From: Alteromonadaceae bacterium XY-R5
Lineage (GTDB): Bacteria > Pseudomonadota > Gammaproteobacteria > Enterobacterales > Alteromonadaceae
Length of the DNA: 64,000 nucleotides
Direction: 5' to 3'
NCBI GenBank assembly: GCA_001660395.1
Contig: LXWE01000001.1
Coordinates: forward strand, 248,001-312,000
Shown: one piece after another, positions 28,005 through 37,463 of the stretch
Numbering within the stretch: position 1 is the first letter of the stretch
Layout of the letters: the number at the start of each line of letters is the position of its first letter
Translations under genes and position numbers: made by a program
Notes under the pieces: model-generated
The model's input: only the letters and a program-made list of their open reading frames with translations
What the model was told of the DNA's origin: nothing
The model's database searches: none

Positions 28005-29129
28005 TTAGTGTCGTAATTCTGGCGGTATCGGTAAGTCTTTGCGCAACGCTTTCGGACGTTTGCCTTTGCCTTGTTTGAACGCCTTAAGCTGATACACATA
28101 AGCCAATACCTGAGCCACTGCCATAAAGAGTTTTTCGGGCACTTCGTGGTCTACTTCCGTAGTGTAATAGAGAGAACGGGCCAGCATCGGTGATTCAATG
28201 ATTGGCACGTCATTCCCGGAGGCAATTTTACGTATATGCATGGCCATTTCATCTACCCCTTTGGCCACTAAGACCGGCGCCCGACTACCGTCCTTGTCAT
28301 ACTGCAGCGCCACTGAATAGTGGGTCGGGTTGGTCACCACCACGTCGGCTTTCGGAACCGCCTGCATCATGCGTCTTGCTGCCGCCTGATATTGCAAACG
28401 TCTGATCCGGCCTTTTACCTGGGGATCACCTTCTGCATTCTTGCGCTCGTCCTTGACCTCCTGCTTGGTCATTTTCATCTCTTTGTTGTGCTTATAGCTC
28501 TGAAATGGCACATCAAACGCGGCAATGGGGATCATCGCACAGCACATCATCAGAAACCCCCACGACACCATTTCAATGGCATGGAAAATATTACGGGGAT
28601 ACTGCTCTAAATCCAGATGCAGGGCCTCATCTTTAAAGATTACCATGGCAAAATACGCCATCCCCATCACCACAAAAAACTTAGCAAATGCCTTGAGTAG
28701 CTCAACCAATCCATTAACGCCAAACATACGTTTCAAGCCATTAATCGGGCTAAGTTTACTCATTTTGGGCGAGGCCGACTGCCAGGTGAAATTATATCCA
28801 CCCAGGGCAATACTGCCGTAAATGCCTGCAATCATGACAATGATGAGAAAGCTCAGTACAGGAATTGTGATGACATTGAACGCATACCCCCACACCATAA
28901 ACATATTGTTTTGGTCCCACACCTGTTCATATGACAGTTCAAAACTATGCTGAGTAACCGCAAATATGGCTTCGGCTATCTTCGACCCCATCATCAAAAA
29001 CGCCGAAGCAGCAAACACCAACACCAGTGCCGTCGCCAGTTCCCGAGATCGGGCGATCTGGCCTTTCTTGCGTGCCTCGTCGAGTCGTTTCGACGTGGGG
29101 TCTTCTGTTTTCTCGTGTGTATCAGCCAT
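28005..29129 (-). CDS. flhB: Flagellar export switch protein FlhB
   Basis: Switches export specificity from rod/hook to filament substrates. The 374-residue protein starts with the family-typical DKTEDPTSKR-like segment (EKTEDPTSKRLDEARKKGQ), has four transmembrane helices (about 30-50, 85-110, 140-165, 185-210), and the autocleavage site N267-P-T-H270. The C-terminal tail RPKALRKDLPIPPELRH follows. It lies 18 bases after fliR and closes the fliLMNOPQR-flhB run. Confidence 0.97.
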   Translation of the reverse strand: MADTHEKTEDPTSKRLDEARKKGQIARSRELATALVLVFAASAFLMMGSKIAEAIFAVTQHSFELSYEQVWDQNNMFMVWGYAFNVITIPVLSFLIIVMIAGIYGSIALGGYNFTWQSASPKMSKLSPINGLKRMFGVNGLVELLKAFAKFFVVMGMAYFAMVIFKDEALHLDLEQYPRNIFHAIEMVSWGFLMMCCAMIPIAAFDVPFQSYKHNKEMKMTKQEVKDERKNAEGDPQVKGRIRRLQYQAAARRMMQAVPKADVVVTNPTHYSVALQYDKDGSRAPVLVAKGVDEMAMHIRKIASGNDVPIIESPMLARSLYYTTEVDHEVPEKLFMAVAQVLAYVYQLKAFKQGKGKRPKALRKDLPIPPELRH

Positions 29130-29147
29130 CCAGCAAGACCTTCAATC

Positions 29148-29930
29148 TTAAGGTGGGCAGACGCGGAGGAGCTGACACATGAATTGCTGTGCCCTGTCCC
29201 ACTCCACTTCAAAATGCAGAGTAAAGTTATCCATAGTGATCCAAATAATCACCAGGCCCATAATTTGGGCGATGGAAAACCCGATACTAAATATATTTAA
29301 CTGAGGTGCGGCTTTGGTCATTACCCCAAACGCAAGGTTAACGATAAGCAATGACACGATTGGTGCCAGCGAGATGGTTACCGCAGCGACAAACATCCAA
29401 CCAGCAAAATGGGCAATCGCCTTGAATTGCTCTGCTGTCCACCATTGCTCGCCAATGGGCAAAGCATCAAAGCTCAGCACGATCATCCGAATCATGGCTA
29501 AATGCCCGTCCAGTGCCCAGAATAGTAGAGTCGCAAGAATGAGATAGAACTGACCAACTGCGGGTACGTTGATACCGTTAATAGGATCTACAATCGAGGC
29601 AAACCCTAACCCCGTCTGCATCGCCACTATTTGGCCTGCCAGTACAAAAGTATTCAGTACTATAGAGGAAATAAATCCAATCCCAACACCAATGATGAGC
29701 TGTTTAATAATCTCAACAAAAGTACCTACCGTGAATACTTCGGGAATTGGAACAGGGTTGATGACAGGCATGATCAACACCGTCAAAAATAAGGTCAACA
29801 GCACTCTGACGTTATTGGGTAGCGTTTTCGCACTGATACCTACCATGGCCGCAAACAACCCGGATATCCGCATAAACGGCAAGAGTAAATCTGCCAGATA
29901 CTGATTAATGGTCGTCAGTGCGACTTCCAT
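29148..29930 (-). CDS. fliR: Flagellar export gate protein FliR
   Basis: Integral membrane component of the FliPQR export gate. I use ATG 29930 (MEVALTTINQYL, 260 residues) rather than the TTG nine bases upstream. About six hydrophobic segments are visible, with family features PFMRISGLFAAMVGIS, and GLGFASIVDPINGINVPAVGQF. It follows fliQ by one base. Confidence 0.95.
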   Translation of the reverse strand: MEVALTTINQYLADLLLPFMRISGLFAAMVGISAKTLPNNVRVLLTLFLTVLIMPVINPVPIPEVFTVGTFVEIIKQLIIGVGIGFISSIVLNTFVLAGQIVAMQTGLGFASIVDPINGINVPAVGQFYLILATLLFWALDGHLAMIRMIVLSFDALPIGEQWWTAEQFKAIAHFAGWMFVAAVTISLAPIVSLLIVNLAFGVMTKAAPQLNIFSIGFSIAQIMGLVIIWITMDNFTLHFEVEWDRAQQFMCQLLRVCPP

Positions 29931-29931
29931 G

Positions 29932-30201
29932 CTAACCAATCACCTCGGGAATTCGCTCCACCATGGTAAAGGTAAAGTCCATCAGTTTCTGCACCAGCCA
30001 ATGTCCTCCCCAGCTCAGCGCCAGCAGAGTGACAATCAAACGGGGTAAAAAGCTCATGGTCTGCTCGTTAATGGATGTCGCTGCCTGAAATACCGCTACG
30101 ATTAATCCCACAAACAGGCTCGGCAATATGATCGCCGAGACCAGCAAAATCACCATGCTCAGGGCTTCTTTGAGAATTTCGACGAAGACCTCTGGACTCA
30201 T
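29932..30201 (-). CDS. fliQ: Flagellar export gate protein FliQ
   Basis: Small export gate subunit of 89 residues with two transmembrane helices (about 15-40 and 52-75). MSPEVFVEILKEAL at the start and FQAATSINEQTMSFLPRL in the middle are diagnostic. It lies two bases after fliP. Confidence 0.96.
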   Translation of the reverse strand: MSPEVFVEILKEALSMVILLVSAIILPSLFVGLIVAVFQAATSINEQTMSFLPRLIVTLLALSWGGHWLVQKLMDFTFTMVERIPEVIG

Positions 30202-30203
30202 GG

Positions 30204-30959
30204 TCAGACTCCCAACCCATAACTGGTGGCCAAGGTACCAAATATCAAATTCCAGCCGTCCACCAGTACAAATAACATCAGTTTAAATGGCAGGGATACA
30301 ATCATAGGGGATAGCATCATCATCCCCATCGCCATCAGAATGGATGCAACGACCAGGTCCAGAATAAGAAACGGTATAAACAGCATAAATCCGATCTGGA
30401 ATGCCGTTTTCAATTCGCTGGTCACAAATGCCGGAATCAGCACATTCATCGGCACTTCATCCGGACTTTGGAACTTACCCTGATAACCACCAATTTCAAC
30501 AAAGGTTTCCAAGTCTTTCACCCTTGTTTGCGACAACATAAACGCACGCAGCGGTGCCTTGGCCTGCTCATATGCCTCAATTGAGGTAATTTCTTCATTC
30601 AAATAAGGTTGCAGTGCCTTTTCGTTTATCTGGTCAAACACCGGTGCCATGATAAACATCGATAAAAACAGACTGACGCCAATCAGAATTTGGTTAGATG
30701 GCGACTGCTGCAATCCGATAGCCTGACGTAAAATCGACAGTACCACGATAATGCGGGTAAAAGAGGTCATCATCATCACAAACGCCGGAATCAGGCTTAA
30801 CGCCGTCATGATCGCCAGCACCTGCAGGGTCATACTGTAATCCTGGGTACCATCTGGATTTGTGGTCACTGTGACGGCTGGCAAACCTGGGGCCGCTATA
30901 CTCAACGCGGGAAACAGCAATACGGCCAGTCCCAGCCAACGGGTCCATCCTTTAATCAT
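30204..30959 (-). CDS. fliP: Flagellar export gate protein FliP
   Basis: Core of the export gate. The 251-residue protein has a signal peptide (about 1-22, ending SIAAPG), as usual for FliP, then four transmembrane helices. [36 protein letters not shown] and the C-terminal [17 protein letters not shown] are family hallmarks. It overlaps the end of fliO by eight bases. Confidence 0.97.
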   Translation of the reverse strand: MIKGWTRWLGLAVLLFPALSIAAPGLPAVTVTTNPDGTQDYSMTLQVLAIMTALSLIPAFVMMMTSFTRIIVVLSILRQAIGLQQSPSNQILIGVSLFLSMFIMAPVFDQINEKALQPYLNEEITSIEAYEQAKAPLRAFMLSQTRVKDLETFVEIGGYQGKFQSPDEVPMNVLIPAFVTSELKTAFQIGFMLFIPFLILDLVVASILMAMGMMMLSPMIVSLPFKLMLFVLVDGWNLIFGTLATSYGLGV

Positions 30960-31437
30960 GTTTATGTCCTTGGTCCCGACTGTTAGCTGGCAACTTTCCG
31001 GCCATCAACATGGCCAGTTTTTCTTTAAACTTTTCAGGACCCGTACCGGTTTCAGCTATAAGAGGGGTTTTCAGCGTCGCCAGATGGTTAATCTGCTGAC
31101 TGGTAATGCCAATCAGGTGCTGTTCATCCCCCACCTGGACCACCATAATCCGCTCTTTGGGGCCAGTCATCATAGAAGCGACGACTTTTATCTGACCAGA
31201 ACCGGTCTGAGTGACATTAAACCGACGCATCAGCCAGGCCAACATAAAGACCACGGCGATAACCACCAGCAATGACATAAAAATTGACAGGATTGATGCG
31301 GCACCAGGCCCTGCGCTTTCCGCTGCAAGGGCCTGAGCGGGCCCCCAAAACACGGAGGCAAAAGAAAGGTAAGCTAATGATTTAAAATAGCTTTTTCTAT
31401 CTGAGTTTTTTAATACGCTCGATTTGACTAATAACAT
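30952..31437 (-). CDS. fliO: Flagellar export assembly protein FliO
   Basis: Membrane protein that helps FliP assembly. The 161-residue product has a first hydrophobic stretch (about 17-38) that may be a signal sequence, a main transmembrane helix (about 48-68), and the cytoplasmic FliO domain with [16 protein letters not shown] and [14 protein letters not shown]. The ATG at 31437 lies inside fliN, giving a 41-base overlap; no better downstream start is visible before the hydrophobic segment, so the start is uncertain. Confidence 0.88.
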   Translation of the reverse strand: MLLVKSSVLKNSDRKSYFKSLAYLSFASVFWGPAQALAAESAGPGAASILSIFMSLLVVIAVVFMLAWLMRRFNVTQTGSGQIKVVASMMTGPKERIMVVQVGDEQHLIGITSQQINHLATLKTPLIAETGTGPEKFKEKLAMLMAGKLPANSRDQGHKHD

Positions 31438-31789
31438 CCGTTAACCGAATACCAAATTTGTCGTTGACCACCACTACTTCACCATGAGCAATCAACGTGC
31501 CATTTACCAATACATCCAATGGCTCACCGGCTACCCGGTCTAACTCAACCACTGATCCCTGGTTCAATTGTAACAGGTTACGGATACTTATTTGACTCCT
31601 TCCCACTTCCATTGAGATAGTCACCGGAATATCTAAGATAGTATCCAGCTTACGTTTTTCTTCCGGGGTGATTTCTGCTTCGTCCTGGAGCTCATCTAAC
31701 TCGGCAACTTTGACATCGTCTGAAGCTTCGGCTTCCGCCTGTTCAGCCATTGCCGCTGCCCAGTCGTCCATTGCATCATCATCACTCAT
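31397..31789 (-). CDS. fliN: Flagellar motor switch protein FliN
   Basis: C-ring protein for switching and export. The 130-residue product has an acidic N-terminal extension (about 1-45) and a SpoA/SURF domain (about 50-128) with ILDIPVTISMEVGRSQISIR and [18 protein letters not shown]. It lies 20 bases after fliM. Confidence 0.96.
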   Translation of the reverse strand: MSDDDAMDDWAAAMAEQAEAEASDDVKVAELDELQDEAEITPEEKRKLDTILDIPVTISMEVGRSQISIRNLLQLNQGSVVELDRVAGEPLDVLVNGTLIAHGEVVVVNDKFGIRLTDVISQIERIKKLR

Positions 31790-31809
31790 GGTTTTACTCT
31801 CCGGGTCGT

Positions 31810-32868
31810 TTACAGATCTTCTTCGAGAATCTGTAATTCGGCGTCATTGTCGATACGTCTGCCGCCTTTGGTTAACAATTGCAGTTCCGATTTCACTGAA
31901 GTCGGACGCGGAATCTTATCAGTAATTTTCAGGGCCAAATTATCGCGGGAACGCCCTAGCTTTGCCCTGAAGGTGGGTAGCTCTTCCACCAACACCGTAA
32001 TATGTTCAGGCATATCGATAGGAATAATATCGCCTGCCTTAAATTCCATTATCTGGCGTAAAGAAACCTGTAAGTCCATCATGTGAGTAGAAATTTCCAC
32101 TTTAACATCCATGATTTCATCACGCAGAGCCTTACTCCAGCGTAAATCCGTGTCTTCCTTATCACTCTGCACACCGGCATCGAGCAATTCACGAATCGGC
32201 TCAAGCATCGAATAGGGCAATGATACGTGGAAGTCACCACCACCACCGTCAAGTTCAATGTGAAACGAGCTGATTACCACCACTTCGGTAGGGCTAACAA
32301 TGTTTGCCATCGCCGGGTTTACTTCTGAGTCCAGATACTCAAAAGAAACATCCATTACCGGCGCCCAGGCTTCTTTGTAATCTTCAAAAATCAACTTCAG
32401 CAGCATCTGGATAATGCGACGCTCAGTTGGCGTAAATTCCCGGCCTTCAATTTTGGCGTGGTAACGCCCGTCACCACCAAAAAAGTTATCTACCAGGATA
32501 AACACCAGACGCGCTTCCATTGTGATCAGCCCCGTTCCTTTGAGAGGTCTGAAACGCACCATGTTCAGGCTGGTCGGTACAAACAGGGTATGTATGTACT
32601 CACCGAATTTGATCATCTGAATGCCGTTAATTGACACTTCGGCTGAGCGACGCATCATATTGAACAAGCTAATCCGCATATGTCGGGCAAACCGCTCGTT
32701 TACGATTTCTAGGGTCGGCATCCGCCCCCGGACGATCCGATCCTGGGACGAAAAGTCATATTCGAGGGCACTGTTTCGGTCCTCCGAATCGTCAATATCG
32801 TCCTCATCGACCTCATCTACCCCGTGTAACAGGGCATCGATTTCGTCTTGGGATAATAAATCGCTCAA
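31810..32868 (-). CDS. fliM: Flagellar motor switch protein FliM
   Basis: C-ring protein that binds CheY-P. The 352-residue protein opens with MSDLLSQDEIDALL, the CheY-binding peptide, followed by the FliM core (about 45-230) with GGDGRYHAKIEGREFTPTE and a C-terminal SpoA domain. It lies 23 bases after fliL. Confidence 0.97.
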   Translation of the reverse strand: MSDLLSQDEIDALLHGVDEVDEDDIDDSEDRNSALEYDFSSQDRIVRGRMPTLEIVNERFARHMRISLFNMMRRSAEVSINGIQMIKFGEYIHTLFVPTSLNMVRFRPLKGTGLITMEARLVFILVDNFFGGDGRYHAKIEGREFTPTERRIIQMLLKLIFEDYKEAWAPVMDVSFEYLDSEVNPAMANIVSPTEVVVISSFHIELDGGGGDFHVSLPYSMLEPIRELLDAGVQSDKEDTDLRWSKALRDEIMDVKVEISTHMMDLQVSLRQIMEFKAGDIIPIDMPEHITVLVEELPTFRAKLGRSRDNLALKITDKIPRPTSVKSELQLLTKGGRRIDNDAELQILEEDL

Positions 32869-32891
32869 CTTAGTTCTCGCTCACTCGTTAA

Positions 32892-33407
32892 TTACTGCAT
32901 CACAAAGCCGGTAAACAGCACTTGCTCAACTACAGGCTTACCCGCGATATCTGTCATCGCTCGCTGTACTTCACGTAGTGACTGATCTTTAAGAGCAATT
33001 TTACCTGCTTCAGTCACCAGGTCGTCGGCATTGGCCATGCTAAATACCCTTAGCAAAGTGCCTTCAATCAAAGGAATATGCATTTTGGCCGTTTCTTCGT
33101 TATCGGTACCCCGAACCATCAGCTGAGCTTTAATTTGCACCAGCCTGTCTCTGGCTGCGCCAGGTACGTTAAAAACAAACGGTCTGGGCATGGCCACATA
33201 CAGGGCACTGCCCGTGGCGGTACTTCCGCCTTCGGCTTTAGGCTGTTCAACCGGTTGCTCTTGTTGTCCGGCTGGCGCTTCGTCTTCGCCTCCCATAAAC
33301 AGAAATGCTCCCGCTCCAGCCAGAATTACTACCACTACGGCAGCGATAATTATCAGCAGTTTGCCTTTCTTACCGCCTTCTTCCATTTGCAATTCTTGTT
33401 CAGCCAT
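32892..33407 (-). CDS. fliL: Flagellar basal body-associated protein FliL
   Basis: Inner-membrane protein near the stator that supports torque. I start at ATG 33407 (MAEQELQMEEGG, 171 residues), preceded by GAGGA at good spacing; an upstream in-frame codon at 33452 is less likely. One transmembrane helix (about 18-38) is followed by a periplasmic FliL domain with PRPFVFNVP and VLFTGFVMQ at the C-terminus. Confidence 0.94.
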   Translation of the reverse strand: MAEQELQMEEGGKKGKLLIIIAAVVVVILAGAGAFLFMGGEDEAPAGQQEQPVEQPKAEGGSTATGSALYVAMPRPFVFNVPGAARDRLVQIKAQLMVRGTDNEETAKMHIPLIEGTLLRVFSMANADDLVTEAGKIALKDQSLREVQRAMTDIAGKPVVEQVLFTGFVMQ

Positions 33408-33477
33408 CTTGTCGTCCTCTTTAAAAAGTGCGCTTATTATCTTGCTCGCCAATCAAATGGCAATGATTTATCTCTCA

Positions 33478-35496
33478 CTATACAAAATAATCCACGCCGC
33501 CGAGGCGACCATTGATAACTTTTTGTTCACCCTGGGCTAAGACCGGTTCATCTTCGACCTGGCCGTCCATAATTTGACCATTGCCTGAGCCATTTCCGCC
33601 ATTGCCGGCTAGCTGTTCGCCCTGCTGACCACCGCTATCCTGTTGAACCGATGACTGGCCCAATTGGATCCCCTGCTCAGCCAGCATTTCTTTCAGTCTC
33701 GGCACGGCCTGTTCTAAAGCATCTCGGGCATGCTGGTTTTGCACCACAAAACTCACACTTGCGGCATCGCCAGATAAATGGATTTTAACATGCATAGAAC
33801 CCAGCTCAGCCGGGTCCAGGCGGATCTCTGCCTGCATATTGTTTTGATTAACCATCCATCGCACTTTATCCGCCAACTGCACCTGACCATCCGCCTTATG
33901 CAGATTCAGCGGAGAGTCCTGCTGCGCCTGTGCCAGCTGTTTCTGCTGACGTGTGGCATCGGCGGATTCTAGTGCCAATTGCTGATCTACGGCCTGGGCT
34001 GCCAAATGCTGAATATCATGATGTCCCTGAACACTCTGACTTTGCTGTGCGGTATGTAGCACCTGAGTAAAGTTCTGCAATGCCTGTTGCAGCTGTTGAT
34101 TATCGGATGACTGCTGCTGACTATTGCTGTTGTTGGCATTTTGCGCCATAGCATCAGCCACAAGCTGTTCCAGACTAACCGCGGGTTGATGCCCCTGGGC
34201 CATTTGCTGCTTAATTTCTGAGATTGCTCCATGCAACTTGCCAACGAGCTGCTGACTTTGGGGATTGTTTGCTCCCGCATCGATGCGTTCAACCAGATTG
34301 CTCAACGCGCCATCTAACTGGTCATCATTTAATTGCATCAAGGCTGCCAAAGCGTCATCGGCTGGAACCGGCATTTGAGTCGCTGCGCCTGCTACAGGAC
34401 TGGCAACTGCAGCGGGTTGTTGAGCAATGTTAGTAAGCCCAGGTTTGCTCTGTTCACTCGCCACCGGCGTCGGTGAGGCTGACGCCTGAGCAGCCAGCAT
34501 CAACGCCATTAAATCAGTATCAAGCTGGCCTTCTTCGCTTTGTTGCAGTTGCTCGGCCAACGCCAAAATATCGTCGTTTGCTTTCACCTCGGAGTTACTT
34601 TGCCGCTCAGTAAACTGAGGGACGGGCATATCCATCAACTCGGCATCATCCGGGGTGACTTGCACAGATTCAGTCTTGCCGACAGTTTCATCCGTATTTG
34701 CTGCTGTCTGACGTTGCTGAAATGCAAGGGCCAAAATTGCCAGTGCCTGCTCGCGTGACAATGGCTTAGTTTGCATTGGTTCAGCATCCGCTAAGGTATC
34801 TGAATCTTGCGTTAGCGTTGCGGTATCAGTTTGTTGATTAGGCTTATTGCCCTGTAGTAGCTGACCTAACAGTGACTGCAGCGAAGCATCCTTCGGCGCA
34901 TCATCAGAAGGCGGTTGCAATAACGTTTGAAGGGTGTCTGGTGTTGTATCAGATGTCGCAACTGTTTGCGGAGCGACTTCGGGAATGGCCTCAGACACGT
35001 CTGCAGCAGATGTTGTCGCTCCTTGATGAATAAAAGCAAGCCAGTCCATTACCTGTTCGATCACATCTGTTTCACTGGGTAACGTCGTCGGCTGAGCGAT
35101 AATTTCAACCGCATTCGGCTCTGTTGTAGAAACAGTCTCTGGCGCTATGGGAGTTGTACTCTCAACCGCAGCATGAGTGGTTTCGGTTCTGACGGTTTCC
35201 GCATCCTCGGGGGCCGCGGCGCTGACCTGACTGGCTTTTACCACTGACTTGTCTTCTGCAGACGGCGATACGTCGTTGGACTTAGCGACGCCCTGGTCTG
35301 AGACTGCTGGCTTTCGTAACCCTGTTCCTGCAACGGCAGCACCGGCGTTTGCCGATTGTTGCTGGTTTTCCTGTGCCATCACCTGTTTAAATTCCTGGCC
35401 CTGATTTACCCCATCAGAACTCGCCGGCGTCATCTCCGGCGATGTGGCAACTTCCTTCACAGGAGTGGCAATTTGTTGCAGGTTTGTTTGCATCAT
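33478..35496 (-). CDS. fliK: Flagellar hook-length control protein FliK
   Basis: Secreted ruler that sets hook length and triggers FlhB switching. The 672-residue protein is low-complexity (Gln, Ala, Thr, Ser, Asp rich) for about 530 residues, then has the folded C-terminal Flg_hook domain with EIRLDPAELGSMHVKI and ALEQAVPRLKEMLAEQGIQLGQ. It is longer than E. coli FliK, as in many polar flagellated species. The N-terminal region is the most variable protein segment in this window. A candidate sigma-54 promoter precedes it. Confidence 0.93.
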   Translation of the reverse strand: MMQTNLQQIATPVKEVATSPEMTPASSDGVNQGQEFKQVMAQENQQQSANAGAAVAGTGLRKPAVSDQGVAKSNDVSPSAEDKSVVKASQVSAAAPEDAETVRTETTHAAVESTTPIAPETVSTTEPNAVEIIAQPTTLPSETDVIEQVMDWLAFIHQGATTSAADVSEAIPEVAPQTVATSDTTPDTLQTLLQPPSDDAPKDASLQSLLGQLLQGNKPNQQTDTATLTQDSDTLADAEPMQTKPLSREQALAILALAFQQRQTAANTDETVGKTESVQVTPDDAELMDMPVPQFTERQSNSEVKANDDILALAEQLQQSEEGQLDTDLMALMLAAQASASPTPVASEQSKPGLTNIAQQPAAVASPVAGAATQMPVPADDALAALMQLNDDQLDGALSNLVERIDAGANNPQSQQLVGKLHGAISEIKQQMAQGHQPAVSLEQLVADAMAQNANNSNSQQQSSDNQQLQQALQNFTQVLHTAQQSQSVQGHHDIQHLAAQAVDQQLALESADATRQQKQLAQAQQDSPLNLHKADGQVQLADKVRWMVNQNNMQAEIRLDPAELGSMHVKIHLSGDAASVSFVVQNQHARDALEQAVPRLKEMLAEQGIQLGQSSVQQDSGGQQGEQLAGNGGNGSGNGQIMDGQVEDEPVLAQGEQKVINGRLGGVDYFV

Positions 35497-35550
35497 CTAC
35501 CTAATCTCTCGCTAAAAATGCTGACGTTTCAACTTCCTGTCATTCAACGA

Positions 35551-35565
35551 GCAAGGAGCATTCCA
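35551..35565 (-). promoter_or_regulatory. Possible sigma-54 promoter upstream of fliK
   Basis: Minus-strand TGGAAT-N5-TTGC keeps GG and GC at the key positions, though the -24 box matches consensus only partly. The predicted start near 35539 gives a leader of about 43 bases. The fliK-fliJ gap (87 bases) is otherwise the largest in this part of the cluster. Confidence 0.45.
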
Positions 35566-35583
35566 ACTTTGAATACACCTTGA

Positions 35584-36033
35584 TTAAAATGCCGAGTTTC
35601 CTTTGGCACGTAAAAAACGCTGCAGGGCAAATTCATCCATCATCGCCTGCTCGGCCTTATTCTGCTTCTGTTGTAACTGTGACGCATGTTTCTGTAGCAA
35701 ATGTTCAACTGCTTTGCGTTTACCTTGTTGCTTCAACCATTGCTGGCGTCGCTGTTTGACAATATTGTCGGCATTGCGCAATAACTGCGTCTGTTGCTCA
35801 CAGGCCTTATCTAACTTACCGATAAAAGAATGGTGTTGATTCAGGCTTTGGGCTTTTATCCCCTGACTGGCGACTTGCTGTATCTGTTTCAGATAGTCAA
35901 TTTTATAGCTTTCCAGGCCCTGCAGTTTTTGTTGCTCCATCTGCAACTGTTGCTGCGCCAGTTTCAGATTTCTGGCAGCCTGTTCTTCTTTCTCTCGCTC
36001 CCACTGGGCGACCCGTTCGAGTTGCTTTGACAT
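35584..36033 (-). CDS. fliJ: Flagellar export chaperone/stalk protein FliJ
   Basis: Coiled-coil stalk of the FliI ATPase. The 149-residue protein is almost entirely helical and rich in Gln, Lys and Glu, with ERVAQWEREKEEQAARNL at the start and the FliJ-type C-terminal helix (DEFALQRFLR). It lies six bases after fliI. Confidence 0.93.
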   Translation of the reverse strand: MSKQLERVAQWEREKEEQAARNLKLAQQQLQMEQQKLQGLESYKIDYLKQIQQVASQGIKAQSLNQHHSFIGKLDKACEQQTQLLRNADNIVKQRRQQWLKQQGKRKAVEHLLQKHASQLQQKQNKAEQAMMDEFALQRFLRAKGNSAF

Positions 36034-36039
36034 CTGCTA

Positions 36040-37374
36040 TCAGCCCTTACCCAGACCCTGAGCCAGCTTCGCCATCATTTCCAGACTTTCGTCGTAAGGC
36101 AGTACCTGTTTCATCCCCTGCTGTAAAAAGGCTTTAATCGCAGGCTCAGCGGCAATGGCCTGATCGATGCGCGGATCGGCGCCGCGGCTATAGGCTCCAA
36201 TGCTGATAAGGTCGCGGTTTTGCTGATACAAAGAATAGACCTGACGAATTCGGCGGGCAGCGAACATATGTTCCTCGCTGGTCACCATCGGCATCACCCG
36301 ACTCACCGAAGCTTCAATATCAATGGCCGGATAATGACCTGAGTCCGCCAGCGAACGGGATAATACGATATGACCGTCAAGAATTGCCCGCGCGGCATCG
36401 GCGATTGGATCCTGCAAATCGTCTCCTTCGCTAAGTACCGTGTAAAACGCTGTAATCGAGCCCTGATGCTCACCACCATTGCCGGCCCGTTCCACCAGTG
36501 CAGGTAAACGCGCAAATACCGAAGGTGGATAGCCTTTGGTCGCAGGCGGCTCTCCTACCGCCAGAGCGATTTCACGCTGAGCCATGGCATATCGGGTTAA
36601 CGAATCAATTAACAGCAGTACGTTCATGCCCTGATCACGGAAATATTCGGCAATGGTGACGGCGGTTTCGCAGCCTTTTAATCGCATTAATGGTGATGTA
36701 TCTGCCGGCGCGGCGACGACCACAGATTTCTGACGCTCTTCTTCTGTCAGAATGTCCATAATAAATTCTTTTACTTCGCGGCCACGTTCGCCCACCAGGC
36801 CAACCACCACCACATCGGCACTGGTACCGCGGGTCATCATCCCCAGCAAAACACTTTTTCCTACACCACTACCAGCAAAAAGCCCCATGCGCTGCCCTAC
36901 CCCAACGGTAAGTACAGAATTAATTGAACGCACGCCGACATCGAGTGGCTGGGAAATTTGTTTGCGTAGTAAAGGGTTCATCGGAGGACGATTAAAGGGC
37001 ACCCGTTTATCCGTTTGAATTGGGCCCAGGCCATCCAATGGTTGCCCATTGCCGTCAACAACCCGCCCAAGCAGCTCCATGCCAACGGCCAGTCCCTGCT
37101 CACGATTCAGGGGTTGCACTCGCGACCCAGGAACAATGCCACGCACAGCTTCGGTTGGCATCAGATACGTTACGTTTTCGGCAAACCCCACCACTTCCGC
37201 TTCAATCTGACCGTCAATGGTTTCAACCAGACACTGACTACCCACCGGCATCTGGCAGCCAACCGCTTCCAGGGTCAGGCCAATACCACGGATCAGTTTA
37301 CCTGCCGTCACAGTGGGAGCCTGAGGCACCTGCTGCTGTAGCTTGCGGATGGAATTAAGAATTTGCGATGTCAT
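36040..37374 (-). CDS. fliI: Flagellum-specific ATPase FliI
   Basis: Hexameric ATPase that energises or primes substrate export. I use ATG 37374 (MTSQILNSIRKL, 444 residues); an in-frame TTG at 37395 is an alternative. P-loop AGSGVGKS is at 167-174, Walker B region LLLIDSLTRYAMAQREI near 255, and LPALVERAGNG follows. Length and motifs are normal. It is preceded by fliH with an 89-base gap in which I see no strong signal. Confidence 0.96.
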   Translation of the reverse strand: MTSQILNSIRKLQQQVPQAPTVTAGKLIRGIGLTLEAVGCQMPVGSQCLVETIDGQIEAEVVGFAENVTYLMPTEAVRGIVPGSRVQPLNREQGLAVGMELLGRVVDGNGQPLDGLGPIQTDKRVPFNRPPMNPLLRKQISQPLDVGVRSINSVLTVGVGQRMGLFAGSGVGKSVLLGMMTRGTSADVVVVGLVGERGREVKEFIMDILTEEERQKSVVVAAPADTSPLMRLKGCETAVTIAEYFRDQGMNVLLLIDSLTRYAMAQREIALAVGEPPATKGYPPSVFARLPALVERAGNGGEHQGSITAFYTVLSEGDDLQDPIADAARAILDGHIVLSRSLADSGHYPAIDIEASVSRVMPMVTSEEHMFAARRIRQVYSLYQQNRDLISIGAYSRGADPRIDQAIAAEPAIKAFLQQGMKQVLPYDESLEMMAKLAQGLGKG

Positions 37375-37463
37375 AAATATGGCGCACCAGCACAATAAAT
37401 CGGCGGTTTAAGGTTCTAACCTAAGACTAATCAAGCATCGTGCCAGCTTCTGGCAACGGTGGA